The translations under genes and the position numbers were made by a program. Under the pieces are notes generated by a model. The model searched no databases and had not been told where the DNA came from. It worked only from the letters and a program-made list of their open reading frames with translations. A stretch of 64,000 nucleotides of DNA from Micromonospora sp. MP36. GTDB taxonomy: Bacteria > Actinomycetota > Actinomycetes > Mycobacteriales > Micromonosporaceae. This document shows positions 16,369-26,563 of this stretch, piece after piece; the stretch's first letter is position 1, and each line of letters starts with the position of its first letter. The stretch is from NCBI RefSeq assembly GCF_008119785.1, contig NZ_VSFA01000024.1, positions 20,108 to 84,107 of the forward strand, read 5' to 3'.

Positions 16369-19300
16369 TCAGTCGGTGCAGGACGGTTCGTCGAAGTGCC
16401 CCGGGGTGCCCGGGAACGCGGCCCCGGCTCCCTGTTCCTTGTTGTCCCTCGGGTAGACGTAGGACAACTCCAGGAAGGCAGAGGTGCCCGCCGTAGTCAC
16501 GTCGGAGGCGCTGCGACCCGCGCCGGTGGCCCAGGCCAGCCGGGTGAGGAAGTCCTGCATCGCCGGGCTGTGCTGGCGGACGTCGTTGAACCCGCCGTAC
16601 GCCGAGTTGCAGTGGGTGAACAGGTTGTAGGCGCCGTTCCAGTCGAAGAGCCGGTCGCCGTTGTTCGGGCCGTTGGCGGTGACGTCGCCCTGGAGCACGT
16701 CCCGGTCCCAGCCGCCGTAGATCCAGTCGGTGCCGTGGTGGTGCTGGTTGTCGGCCACCTCGTCGTTGTCCAGGTTCGTCATCTCGAACCAGCGGCACGG
16801 GTCGACCGTCCCCGAGGTGAGGTCGACCGGCCAGGCCCCGGCCGCGCAGTTGCCCGGGTAGGCGCCGCGCGGACGGAAGTCCAGCAGGTCGGAGCTGAGC
16901 ACGGCGGTCACCGCCGGGCCGCTGGTCGCCCCGGCACCGCCGAAGAGGTGGTCGACGTACTGGTCGTGGTCGCCCCGGGCGGCGGCGCTGAACACGCCGT
17001 CGACCAGGCACTGCGGGTTGGTCGCGTCGAGCGCCGGGTCGCAGCCCTTGCCGCCCCAGAGCACGTCCGAGCCCTCCCCGCCGAACACCTGGTCACCACC
17101 GCTGTCGCCGTTGGCGACGTCGTCGCCGAACCCGCCGTGGATGTTGTCCGCGCCGGCCCCGCCGCGGATGAAGTCACCCGCGCCGGCGGTCAGCCCGGCG
17201 TGCGGCATCGGCGCCGAGGTGGCGCTGCCGATCCAGGCGTCGCCGTCGGTGTCGTGCAGCAGGTCCACCCGCCGGTCGTAGTCGCCGGCCCGGAACCCGG
17301 TGAACGTCTCCTGCGGCACCGACGACAGGGTGGCGGTGAAGCCCAGCGTCGCCACGTCGTCGGCGTTGAGGTACTGGTTCACCACGCCGCCCCGGTCGCC
17401 CAGGATGGCGTCGGCGCCGTCGTCGCCGTACAGGGTGTCGGTGCCGAGCTCACCGACGAGGTCGTCGTCGCCGGCGCCGCCCCGGATCAGGTCGTCGCCG
17501 TCCTGACCCCAGACACCGTCGTTGCCGGCGTCACCGTAGAGCTGATCGTTGCCGAAGGCGCCGGCCGGCTCGCAGGTGGCCTGGGCGGTGGTGCAGAACC
17601 GGGTGGACGGGCCGGGCAGCGCCGGGTCGTGGGTCCGGGCCACCGTGGCGTCAACCGGCACCGCGCCGGTCGGGTACCGCTCGGTGTAGACCCGCTCGGC
17701 CGCCTTGCCGTCGACCGTGGTCACGGTCCGCAGCAGCGAACCGTTGTCGCCGAGGATCACGTCGTCCGCGCCGTTGCCCTCGACCACGTCCCCGGTGTCC
17801 CGGAAGCCCGCCGCCGAGCTGCCACCGATCAGGTCGTCCTGCCCGGCCGGGGCGCCGGCCCCGACCAGCTCGGCCGGCGGCGACGGCTCGCCCGGCCAGC
17901 CCGGGTCGGGCAGCGGGGCCACCGCCTGGCGGCCCGCCGCCCCGAGGGCGCTGTCGCCGCGGAGGTTGTCCGCGCCGCCGTTGCCCTCCAGGTAGTCGCC
18001 GTCGCCGTCACCGGTCAGCGCGTCGTCGCCGTCCTGGCCCCAGAGGGCGTCCACGCCGTCGCCGCCGCTGAGCCGGTCGCCGCCGTACCGGTTGGCGGTG
18101 GCCGCCGCCCGGTCCAGCAGCACCACGATCCGCGGCCCGAACGGGCTGCCGTCGGCGCCGAGCCGCACGGTCACCGCGGTCGGCTGCTCACCGGCGAGCG
18201 GGCGCAGCACCGCGCCGTTGTCGCCGATGACCGCGTCGGAGCCGGGTCCGCCGAAGACGGCGTCCGCGGTGTCCGGCTGGCCCGTGGTGGTCGCCCCGGT
18301 TCCGTCGTACGCGGTGCTGGAGCCGCCGACCAGGTCGTCGTCGCCGGCGTCGCCCTCGACCCAGTCGGTGCCCGGGCCGCCCTCGGCGTAGTCGTTCCCG
18401 GCGTCGGCGTGCACCCGGTCCGGTCCGCCCTGCCCGAAGATCACGTCGTCGGCGTCCCCACCGGAGATCAGGTCGCCGCCGCTGGTGCCGGCCGCCGGGG
18501 TGAATCCGAGGTCGAGCAGAGTGACCTTGCGCGCCCGGCCGGTCCGGCCCTGGGTGACCCGGGTCGCGTCGGTGGTGGCCGGCGTGAACCGGGCGTTGTC
18601 CCCGGCGATCAGGTCGGCGTCCGCGTCGCCGTACAGCTGGTCGCCGGTGTCCGGGCGGCCGGTGCCGGCGACCGGCTCCTGCGAGGAGCCACCGACGATC
18701 TCGTCGCGGCCGAGGCCACCGTGGATCAGGTCGGCGTCGTTGTTGCCCTCGAGCTGGTCGTCCCCGGCGTCGCCGTTGATCCGGTCGGCGCCGAGCCCGC
18801 CGTACGCCACATCGTCGTCCCCGCCGCCGGAGATCACATCCCCGGCACCGGCCCCGGCCACGTCCCCGGCCAGGTCCAGCGGGTACGGCCCGACGTCCCC
18901 GATCCGCGGGGTGCCGTTGTCGCCGACGATCCGGTCGGTGCCCTCCTCGCCGTAGAGGAAGTCCCGGCCGTCGCTCGCGCCGGCGACCCGCGAGCCGCCG
19001 TAGAGCACGTCCGCGTCCGGGCCGCCGAAGACCTGGTCGCCGCCCTCGTTACCCTCGGCGGTGTCGTGCCCGGCGTCGCCGTAGAGACCGTCGTTGCCGG
19101 TGTTGCCGAAGAGCAGGTCGTCACCGTCGTCGCCGTGCAGCTGGTCGACGCCGGCGCCGCCCCAGGCCCGGTCGTTGCCGCCGCCCAGGTGCAGGGTGTC
19201 GTCGCCGAGCTGGCCGCAGGCGCGGTCGTCGCCGGCACCGAGGTCGGCCCGGTCGGCGCCGCTGCCGGCCGAGACCACCTCGACCCCGGCGCCGCCGCGG

Positions 19301-22300
19301 ATCAGGTCGGCCGCGCCCTGGTCGGCGGGGGCCGGCTGCGCGTCGGCGAGGGTGGCGTCGACGCACGTCTCGGCGGGCAGGTGCCGGTCACCGAAGACGG
19401 TGGCCCCGCCGTCCCCGCCGATCAGGTGGTCGCTGCCGAGCCCACCGACGAGCAGCTTGGTCTGCGACTGGGTGCCGGCCGGCAGCGGCTGGTGGGTGAC
19501 CTGGCGGAACGGGCCGTACCCGTCGGTGGCGCCCGGCTCCCCCACCTGCGACGGCTCGGCGATCAGGTAGTCCTCGTCGGGGCCGCCGAACAGCTCGTCG
19601 GTGCCGTAGCCGCCGACCAGCACGTCGTCGCCGCCGTAGCCGTAGAGGCGACCGGTCTGGCCGTTGGCGGAGTGGGAGACCACCAGGTCGATGCCGGCGC
19701 TGCCGTAGACGGTGTCCTGCCCGGCGCCGGTGTCCACCTGGTTGGTCAGCCCGACGTCGCCGCTGCCGGCCTGGTCCACGTCGGCGGGAATCGCGGTGTC
19801 GTACGTGTGGATGGTGTCGTCGCCGCGGCCCCCGTTGATCGTGTCGCCGCCGGGGCCGCCGACCAGGGTGTTCTTCCCGTTGGGCCGGTCGTCGACCACC
19901 ACGCCGAGCACGTCGTCGCCGCCGTTGCCGTAGATCCGGCTGGCGCCGTGCCCGACGGTGACGTGGTCGTCCTCGCCGGCCGTGGCGGCCGTGGGGTCGG
20001 TCAGGGTGGTCCAGTCGATCAGCCCGGTGAGGGTCTTGTCGCCGACGGAGGTGTGCACGGTGGTGGCGCCCCGGTCGGTGCCGCCGAGACCGCTGTCGCC
20101 GGCCACCACGTCGTTGCCGTCCCCGGTGGTGACGGTGTCCTTGCCGAGCCCGCCGGCGACCCGGCTGACCGTGCCGGGCGCCTCGGCGGTGACGATCACG
20201 TCGTCGCCGCCCCGCCCGTCCACGTACGCCGGTCCGGTGCCGGTGCGGATCTGGTCCTTGCCGTCGGAGCCGAGCACCACGGCGGTCTTGTCGAAGGCCG
20301 AGGTCTTCGTGCCGTCGCCGCTGGTGTCGCCGTCGCCGAGCAGCAGCACCGACAGCGAGATCTTGTCGGCGTCGGCGACCTGGTAGCCGCGCCCGTCGAC
20401 CACCACCCGGGTCAGGGACGGGTCGAGGAACTCCTGCTTGCGGCCGAGAGCCTCGACCGCGAAGCCGTCGAAGTCGTCGCTGGCGCCCTCGGTGCCGGCG
20501 TCGGCGTAGTGCAGCGCGTACACCTTGACCACGTCACCGGCGTAGGTGCCGGCGCTGTTGTCCCAGGCCTTGTCGCCGCGCTGTTCCTGCTTGCCGAATT
20601 TGCCGGCGAAGACCACCAGGGTGTCCCCGACGGTGCCGCCGAGTTCCGGTGGTGGCGGGGTGCAGTCGGGTTGCGCCCGGAAGTCGAGCAGGGTCGCGTC
20701 GACCAGGGTGAAGTCGAAGGTCTTGGAGAACAGGAACAGGTCGATGGTGATGTAGACCTTGAGGAAGACCGAGAGCTGCCCGCTGGTGGTGAACAGGCAG
20801 ATCGGGTTCACCCGCAGCCTCTCGAGAAATTCGCTGGTGCGGAACTTGCCGTCGTTGTTCGGGTCGTTCCAGCTGAATCCGACGGTCAGCCGGATGCCAC
20901 CCTGGATGCCGGCCTTGACGATCAGCACGCTGACCTCGGCCCCGGCACCGATCTCGCCACGCAGGGTGACCACCGGGACCGGCTTGCCGGTGCTGTCGGC
21001 GGTCTTGAAGTACAGCCCGTCGAGCAGGCTGACGGCGTCGAGCTTGCTGCCGTCGGTGGCCGCCTCGACGGCGTGCCGGATGCCCGCGGTGTCCAGCCCG
21101 GCGATGAACCGGGCGGTGACCGAGGCGCTGCCGGAGAGGGTGACCAGCACCGGCGGCGGGGCGTAGACCGGGCCGAAGGACTGCCGCCAGCTGAAGCCCA
21201 GCGCCAGCGGACCGGAGTCGAAGCTGACCAGCTCAACGTCCTGGCCGAGCAGCAGTCCGAACAGGGAGCCCGGGTTGTCGAAGATCGGGAAGCTGAAGCC
21301 GGTCTTCTCCGCGTTGGACTTCTCCCCGGCGTTCTTCGGGGTGAACAGCTTCTCCCCGTCGTCGCCGGCGGCGTCATCGATCTTCCTCTTCACCTCGGCG
21401 GCGGACTTCGCCTGGGTGAACGGGTCGTCCCGCTTGATCAGGCTCTCGGCGGAGGCGGGTGACACCTCGGTGGTGAGCGCCTTCGCCGGGTCGACCAGGA
21501 ACTGGCCGAGCGGGATGGAGCAGCCGGAGTCGCAGTCCGGTATCCGGTTCACGAAGGTGATCACCGCCCGCACGGTGTCCACGAAGTCCAGCTTCGGGCC
21601 GCCGTTGAGGGTGCTGAAGGTCTTGGCGAGCCAGACCAGGGTGATGTCCGGCCCGCCGGTGGCCTTCGACAGGTCCGACAGCACCGGGATGGGTGCGTAG
21701 AGGGTGTCGATGACCGGCTGGAGCGGACCGGTGACCGCCTTGAGCTTCGCCACGACCGGCTTGAGGATCTTGTCGAAGAAGGCACCCGCGTCCAGCGCGA
21801 TGTCGGTGAAGGTGACCTTGAGCGGCGTGGTGACGCCGTCGCCAGTGGCGGTGAGGGCGCCCTGCTTGTGCTCCAGGCCCCACTTCAGCCCGAAGCGGGC
21901 GCTGATGCCGGGCAGGGCGGGGACGACCTCGTCGCCGGTGTTCACCACCGCCGCCAGCTTCCAGTCGATGTCGACCTTGGCGGTGAGGTCGGTGGCGAGC
22001 AGCGAGCCCAGGTCGCCGAACTCGGCGAGGGTGAGCTTGGCGTCCGGGTCGGCCGTGCAGTCCGCGGTGACCGTCGGGTCGAAGCAGCTCTTCTCCCCCG
22101 GCGAGCCCTTGAGGTCGATGCCGAAGTACGCCCGCACTAGCGGGTCGGTGCTCTGCTTGGTGGCGTTGACCTGGATGAACGCGAGTTGCGCGGCCAGGTC
22201 GCCGGTGGTGTCGAAGCTGCCCCCGATCTGCACCTCAGGCGTGGTGTCCCCGTCGTGGGTGGGGATGTAGAAGCCCTCGTCCCGGTCGAGGACCAGGTCC

Positions 22301-25300
22301 AGGTGCAGCTTCCAGCCGAGCTTGGCCTTGATGCCGTCGGCGGCGCCCCTCTTCGCCTTCAGTGACAGGCCGGGGATGCCGAGGTCGAGCGGCACGTTGG
22401 CCTCGGCACAGCCGGTCTGGCAGCCGCCGCTCGCGGACGGGTCACCCTTGGCCGAGGTGAGCTTGATCCGGACGGCCTGGAAGTCCTCCGGCTGGCAGGG
22501 GGTGGCCACCCCGGTGCGGCAGCTGACCTCGGCGGTGACGTTCTCGTCGACCGGCTTGAGCGCCTCCTTGAGCGCGGCGTTCAGGCCGGCGCTGTCCAGC
22601 GTGGCGTCGGCCAGCACCGGGCCGATCGCCGCCTTGATCTGCTCGCGGAGCTGCGCCACGAACCGCTGGCCCTGTTGCAGGTCGTCGCCGACCAGGGGCA
22701 GCTTGCCGTCGAAGCTGGCCAGCCGGAGCGCCTCCTCCACCTTCGCCAGGTAGCCGTCGATGCCGACGTTGAAGTCGGTGAGCTTCATGGTCAGGTTGGC
22801 GAAGCAGGAGTCCAGGTTCGGGGTGTTCGCCGTGGGCGTGAGGTCCAGGCCCATGGTGAACGTGAGCAGGTTGGTGGCGTCGGCCGGCTCGCAGTTGTTG
22901 ACGAAGAGCGGGGCGCGGGCGCAGATCGGCACGTTGGCGCCGCCGACCCCACCGCCGCAGTCGACGCCCGCGGTGCTGAACTGCGGGGCCAGCCCGAGCA
23001 GGCCGCTGATGGGGCCGTCCTCGGTCAACCCGCCGAGCCCCACGCTGAGGTTGGCCTTGACGGTGGCGAAGTCGGGGTCCTTGCCCAGGTCGAGGGCGAG
23101 CGGGCCGACCCGGGCGGCGATCGCGCCGTTGGTGATCCCGCCGGAGACGGTGACGCTGGCCGAGGAGGTGTGGTCCAGGATCGGCGCGGCGTCCAGGCGC
23201 AACGGCAGCAGCAGCCCGAGCTTGGCGTTCGCCGAGACGTCGAGGGCGAAGGTGCCGGAGCTGTCCAGGCTGATCAGGTCCTTGCCGCCGCCCCAGCCGA
23301 AGGCGAGCGGACCGCCGGTGTGGAAGTTGCGCTTCCAGTCCAGCCCGATCCGCAGGAACGGGCCGCCCTCGCGCTGGTCCACGGTGAAGCTGACCCCGCT
23401 GCCCGCGCCGATGGCGTTGTTGAGCACGTCGAGGGCGTCCTGGAGATTGTCCGGTGGCGCGGCGAGGAGCCGGTCCAGCGCGTCGGCGAGTTCCGGCCGC
23501 AGCGCGTACGCGGTGCCGTCCGCCGGCTTCGGGGTGCCCGCCGCGTCGATCCGCAGCGTCTGCGCGTCCACCTGCTTCAGCACCCGGTACGCCTTGCTGC
23601 CGATCACCACGGTCCGCCCCTCGAGCCGGGCGTCGAAACCGGCGTCATCCTTGCGGGTGCCGTCCTTGAGCAGGAAGTTCGTCCCGTCGGCGACGAAGGT
23701 GACGTCCTTGCCGACGCCGCTCTCGTCCGCGCCGAGCAGCTGCCGGGCGGAGCGGCCGAGCAGCGGGATCTTCTTGTCCAGCGGTCCGCTGCCCGCGTCC
23801 GCCTGGGAGAGCGCCGCGTTGACCAGCCGGAGCGCCTCGACGACGACCGCGAAGAGCGCCTTGGGGTCGTTCGGGTCGAAGTCCACGGCGAAGAGCCCGG
23901 TCAGCCCGGAGGTGTTCACCACCGGGTCCTCCCCGGCCTTCCAGCTCACATCCACCCCGATGCCCTGTCCCAGGGCGCCGGTGTCACCGGGAACGCTGAC
24001 CTTGACCCGGCCGGTGGTCTTCACCGACGCGGACGCGGCGAGCAGGGTGGTCGGCTCGGACTGCAGCCGGTGGAAGAACGCGCCCAGACTGATGTCCTCG
24101 GCCTGCTTGAACTTCACCTCCAGCATCCGCTGACCGGCGGCGGCCGGCCCGACGGACAGGTCGCCGCCCAGCTTGACCTTGAGGAATCCGGCGGTGGCGT
24201 AGAAGTCGACCCCGGTGGTGATCGGGAAGTCCGCGGTGAACAGCGGCACGGCGGGATCGGTACGCAGCAGCACCCGGTCCGCGTTGGCCGCCGGGCTGCC
24301 GAGGTCGTCGCGCAGGTCGAGGACGAGGGTGAGCGCGGCGCTGTAGCGCGGCTTCACCTTGGCGAAGCTGGCCTGCGCGTTCGCCGCCCGCAGGCCGACC
24401 TTCTTGTCGTCGTCGACCGGGTCGGTGAGCGTGCCGGCCAGCTCGACCGCGCCGATGTTCGGGCTGGACCCGCTGATCACCCAGACGCTGTCGTTGGCCG
24501 GCTGGCCGCCGATCCAGTCCTGCACCAGGGTGACGGAGTTGGCGGTGTTGGCCGCGACGGTGCCGGCGGAGGTGCCGGCCACCACCCGCTGCCCGACGAG
24601 GTCACCGGGGGTGAACCGGTTGCCGCTGACGCTGAAGCCGTTGGCGGTGAACGTGGCACCGCGGCCGGAGAGCGAGGCCGCGCCCGGGTCGAGCGGCACC
24701 TCCACGGTGGACTCCCGTTCCAGCTTGACCCGGAACGCCAGCTTGTCGCCGGCGAAGGAGAGGTTGTCCACGGGCAACCCCTCGGCGGCGAGCAGCGCGA
24801 GCAGCTCCTGGATGGAGCTGAACCTGGGCTGCCCGGCCAGGGCCGGGTCGTCCTTGGTGGGATCGAACTGCGGGTCGTCCGGCCGCGGGTGGACGTACTT
24901 CTTGAGGAAGTCGGTGAGCTTCTCGTTGACCTTGACGGCGTCGGCGAAGGTGCCGCGCAGGAACGGCAGGTTCAGGTTGCCCGCCGGGCCGCTCTGCTGC
25001 ACGCCGCTGAGCAGGGTGGCGAGCTGGGCGAGCCCGGAGGCGAGGTCGAGCGGGCTCATGTTGCGGAACTTGGCGATCGTCTCGTCCAGCCCGGTGGTGG
25101 TCACCGTCGGGCTGCCGGCCGAGATGTCATTCCAGTCGATGTTCACGGTCGCCGCCACCGCAGGCAGGGCGAAGGGCACGCCGGCGGTGGCCGCGCCGAG
25201 CTTGATCACGCCGTGCACCGAGCCCGGGCCCGGCTCGGTCTCGGTGTCGGAGATCCGGCCGCCGCCGGATCCGTCCAGCGCCACCTGCGCCAGGCCGGAG

Positions 25301-26034
25301 AGGGAGCCGGCCGCGGCGAGTTCACCGGTGCCGGCTCCGGCGGGCGTGTCGAAGGCCAGCCGGCCGTCGCCGTTGGGGTCGGTGACGGTGACCTTGAGGT
25401 GGGTACGGGCGGTCAGGGTGCTGCCGGCGGTGAGGGTGACGCCGAGGATGCCGACGGAGGCGGTGGCCTTGTCCAGGTCGGCGCGCAGTCGCGCCGCCGC
25501 GTCGATGTCGATCCGTGGGGTGTCGCCGTCGCGGACCAGGTAGGTCTCCCCGGCGGCGGTGTGCCGGGCGCGCAGGTGCAGGGTGGCCCAGCCGGTGACA
25601 CTGACCGCCTTGGCGAGGGTGATCCCGTTGACGGTCAACTCCTTGTCGGCCACCTCGCGTTTCGTGGTCAGCAGCACGTCGAGCAGGTGGTCAGCGCCGC
25701 TGGTGGTCACCGAGCTGGTGAGCCGGGTGCCGCCGCCGAGGTCCACGTCGTCCTTGGTCAGGCCGCTGGCCAGCGCGTCGGACGCCGTCTTGGCGAGCTT
25801 GTCCGCGTCGACCAGCGCGCCGGGGCTGACCCCGAGCAGGGGCAACGGCTGGCCGAGCTGCCCGATCTGGGAGAGTCCACCGTCGGCCCAGGTGGCGGTG
25901 CGGGACATCAGGGACTTGAGCGCGGTCTCCCACGCCTCGTCGGCGTGGGCCGGCGCCGCCGTCCACACCAGCGCCAGCGCGGCCGTCAGGACCGCCGCGA
26001 TCGCCGCGGCCAGCAGCCGCCGTAGAGCCACCAT
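16369..26034 (-). CDS. Giant secreted RTX (hemolysin-type calcium-binding repeat) protein
   Basis: 3221 residues from ATG 26034. A Sec-type signal peptide (RRLLAAAIAAVLTAALALVWTAAPAHA, cut after AHA) leads a ~1850-residue region rich in beta-strand-like segments, with repeated phrases such as LPLLG, DLAAQLAF and VDIDWK and a few Cys pairs. From about residue 1895 to 3020 the chain is dominated by RTX nonapeptides of GGxGxDxLx type (GGDDVI, GGAGVD, GNEGGDQVFGG, YGDAGNDG), which fold into Ca-binding beta-rolls outside the cell. The last ~200 residues lack repeats and contain several Cys. No adhesin, protease or lipase core was recognised, and no type I secretion genes are nearby, consistent with Sec export in a monoderm. 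Likely a surface or matrix protein. Confidence 0.85.
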   Translation of the reverse strand: MVALRRLLAAAIAAVLTAALALVWTAAPAHADEAWETALKSLMSRTATWADGGLSQIGQLGQPLPLLGVSPGALVDADKLAKTASDALASGLTKDDVDLGGGTRLTSSVTTSGADHLLDVLLTTKREVADKELTVNGITLAKAVSVTGWATLHLRARHTAAGETYLVRDGDTPRIDIDAAARLRADLDKATASVGILGVTLTAGSTLTARTHLKVTVTDPNGDGRLAFDTPAGAGTGELAAAGSLSGLAQVALDGSGGGRISDTETEPGPGSVHGVIKLGAATAGVPFALPAVAATVNIDWNDISAGSPTVTTTGLDETIAKFRNMSPLDLASGLAQLATLLSGVQQSGPAGNLNLPFLRGTFADAVKVNEKLTDFLKKYVHPRPDDPQFDPTKDDPALAGQPRFSSIQELLALLAAEGLPVDNLSFAGDKLAFRVKLERESTVEVPLDPGAASLSGRGATFTANGFSVSGNRFTPGDLVGQRVVAGTSAGTVAANTANSVTLVQDWIGGQPANDSVWVISGSSPNIGAVELAGTLTDPVDDDKKVGLRAANAQASFAKVKPRYSAALTLVLDLRDDLGSPAANADRVLLRTDPAVPLFTADFPITTGVDFYATAGFLKVKLGGDLSVGPAAAGQRMLEVKFKQAEDISLGAFFHRLQSEPTTLLAASASVKTTGRVKVSVPGDTGALGQGIGVDVSWKAGEDPVVNTSGLTGLFAVDFDPNDPKALFAVVVEALRLVNAALSQADAGSGPLDKKIPLLGRSARQLLGADESGVGKDVTFVADGTNFLLKDGTRKDDAGFDARLEGRTVVIGSKAYRVLKQVDAQTLRIDAAGTPKPADGTAYALRPELADALDRLLAAPPDNLQDALDVLNNAIGAGSGVSFTVDQREGGPFLRIGLDWKRNFHTGGPLAFGWGGGKDLISLDSSGTFALDVSANAKLGLLLPLRLDAAPILDHTSSASVTVSGGITNGAIAARVGPLALDLGKDPDFATVKANLSVGLGGLTEDGPISGLLGLAPQFSTAGVDCGGGVGGANVPICARAPLFVNNCEPADATNLLTFTMGLDLTPTANTPNLDSCFANLTMKLTDFNVGIDGYLAKVEEALRLASFDGKLPLVGDDLQQGQRFVAQLREQIKAAIGPVLADATLDSAGLNAALKEALKPVDENVTAEVSCRTGVATPCQPEDFQAVRIKLTSAKGDPSASGGCQTGCAEANVPLDLGIPGLSLKAKRGAADGIKAKLGWKLHLDLVLDRDEGFYIPTHDGDTTPEVQIGGSFDTTGDLAAQLAFIQVNATKQSTDPLVRAYFGIDLKGSPGEKSCFDPTVTADCTADPDAKLTLAEFGDLGSLLATDLTAKVDIDWKLAAVVNTGDEVVPALPGISARFGLKWGLEHKQGALTATGDGVTTPLKVTFTDIALDAGAFFDKILKPVVAKLKAVTGPLQPVIDTLYAPIPVLSDLSKATGGPDITLVWLAKTFSTLNGGPKLDFVDTVRAVITFVNRIPDCDSGCSIPLGQFLVDPAKALTTEVSPASAESLIKRDDPFTQAKSAAEVKRKIDDAAGDDGEKLFTPKNAGEKSNAEKTGFSFPIFDNPGSLFGLLLGQDVELVSFDSGPLALGFSWRQSFGPVYAPPPVLVTLSGSASVTARFIAGLDTAGIRHAVEAATDGSKLDAVSLLDGLYFKTADSTGKPVPVVTLRGEIGAGAEVSVLIVKAGIQGGIRLTVGFSWNDPNNDGKFRTSEFLERLRVNPICLFTTSGQLSVFLKVYITIDLFLFSKTFDFTLVDATLLDFRAQPDCTPPPPELGGTVGDTLVVFAGKFGKQEQRGDKAWDNSAGTYAGDVVKVYALHYADAGTEGASDDFDGFAVEALGRKQEFLDPSLTRVVVDGRGYQVADADKISLSVLLLGDGDTSGDGTKTSAFDKTAVVLGSDGKDQIRTGTGPAYVDGRGGDDVIVTAEAPGTVSRVAGGLGKDTVTTGDGNDVVAGDSGLGGTDRGATTVHTSVGDKTLTGLIDWTTLTDPTAATAGEDDHVTVGHGASRIYGNGGDDVLGVVVDDRPNGKNTLVGGPGGDTINGGRGDDTIHTYDTAIPADVDQAGSGDVGLTNQVDTGAGQDTVYGSAGIDLVVSHSANGQTGRLYGYGGDDVLVGGYGTDELFGGPDEDYLIAEPSQVGEPGATDGYGPFRQVTHQPLPAGTQSQTKLLVGGLGSDHLIGGDGGATVFGDRHLPAETCVDATLADAQPAPADQGAADLIRGGAGVEVVSAGSGADRADLGAGDDRACGQLGDDTLHLGGGNDRAWGGAGVDQLHGDDGDDLLFGNTGNDGLYGDAGHDTAEGNEGGDQVFGGPDADVLYGGSRVAGASDGRDFLYGEEGTDRIVGDNGTPRIGDVGPYPLDLAGDVAGAGAGDVISGGGDDDVAYGGLGADRINGDAGDDQLEGNNDADLIHGGLGRDEIVGGSSQEPVAGTGRPDTGDQLYGDADADLIAGDNARFTPATTDATRVTQGRTGRARKVTLLDLGFTPAAGTSGGDLISGGDADDVIFGQGGPDRVHADAGNDYAEGGPGTDWVEGDAGDDDLVGGSSTAYDGTGATTTGQPDTADAVFGGPGSDAVIGDNGAVLRPLAGEQPTAVTVRLGADGSPFGPRIVVLLDRAAATANRYGGDRLSGGDGVDALWGQDGDDALTGDGDGDYLEGNGGADNLRGDSALGAAGRQAVAPLPDPGWPGEPSPPAELVGAGAPAGQDDLIGGSSAAGFRDTGDVVEGNGADDVILGDNGSLLRTVTTVDGKAAERVYTERYPTGAVPVDATVARTHDPALPGPSTRFCTTAQATCEPAGAFGNDQLYGDAGNDGVWGQDGDDLIRGGAGDDDLVGELGTDTLYGDDGADAILGDRGGVVNQYLNADDVATLGFTATLSSVPQETFTGFRAGDYDRRVDLLHDTDGDAWIGSATSAPMPHAGLTAGAGDFIRGGAGADNIHGGFGDDVANGDSGGDQVFGGEGSDVLWGGKGCDPALDATNPQCLVDGVFSAAARGDHDQYVDHLFGGAGATSGPAVTAVLSSDLLDFRPRGAYPGNCAAGAWPVDLTSGTVDPCRWFEMTNLDNDEVADNQHHHGTDWIYGGWDRDVLQGDVTANGPNNGDRLFDWNGAYNLFTHCNSAYGGFNDVRQHSPAMQDFLTRLAWATGAGRSASDVTTAGTSAFLELSYVYPRDNKEQGAGAAFPGTPGHFDEPSCTD

Positions 26035-26563
26035 GAGCCACCTCGTCCAGTTCGATGGCCGTCACCGACGGCGCTGGTCGGCGACAGCACATCGATCGCG
26101 GAAGTTGCTCACAACGACTGTGTCGGGATGGTGACACAGCGTTGAGCCATTCGGTCGAGACCCTCGATACGGCCGGCCCGAAGAGACTGTGCTCGCGGAT
26201 CGGACTGCGCCCGCCGCGCCGCGCCACCCCCGTCCACCAGCCCGCCGGGAGGCCTCGTGCCGCTATGGACCAGTGCCCTGCGCACCACCGCTCGCCGGCG
26301 TCACGCTGCTGGCCACGTGGCGGCGCCTGGCAGCTGGAAGGTGTACGACGCCGCGATCAACGACACCGGCACCCTCACCGGTTGGAAGCTCTCGCTCTGA
26401 CCCGGCTGTGACGACGGCCGCCGCCTGCAGGACGCCAGCGGGCGCGGCCACCGCCCGGGGGGGCCGTGTCCCGGCAGGGGATCCTTCCCAATTGCTTCGT
26501 TTGGCGTCAATATGTCAGGCAGGTCCCGCAACCGCACCCGGCCGACCGAGGGGAGGTATCCGT
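26035..26563. other. Intergenic region upstream of RTX and GH16 genes
   Basis: 529 bases without an intact gene. It must hold the promoter of the RTX gene (leftward, in the AT-richer stretch about 26090-26150) and that of the GH16 gene (rightward). It also carries the C-terminal fragment of a lost secreted protein (26329-26400). No IS end, tRNA or convincing operator was seen. Confidence 0.5.
26329..26400 (+). pseudogene. C-terminal remnant of a proprotein-convertase P-domain
   Basis: The frame ending in TGA at 26398-26400 reads GSWKVYDAAINDTGTLTGW, then KLSL and stop. This matches the end of the P/Homo B domain (typically GTWTLRVxDxAxxDTGTLxSWxLxL) attached to secreted actinobacterial proteases and other exoenzymes. 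Upstream of GSW the frame shows no domain resemblance and no start or signal peptide, so only the tail survives. Confidence 0.55.

Noticed and set aside
17000..20300. CRISPR-like periodic repeats
   Set aside because: The periodicity is codon-level RTX repetition within an open reading frame, with no conserved spacers.
16396..21462. A 1688-residue open frame antisense to the RTX gene
   Set aside because: It mirrors the repeats of the RTX gene in very GC-rich DNA, has no domains or start signal and is explained by codon bias.
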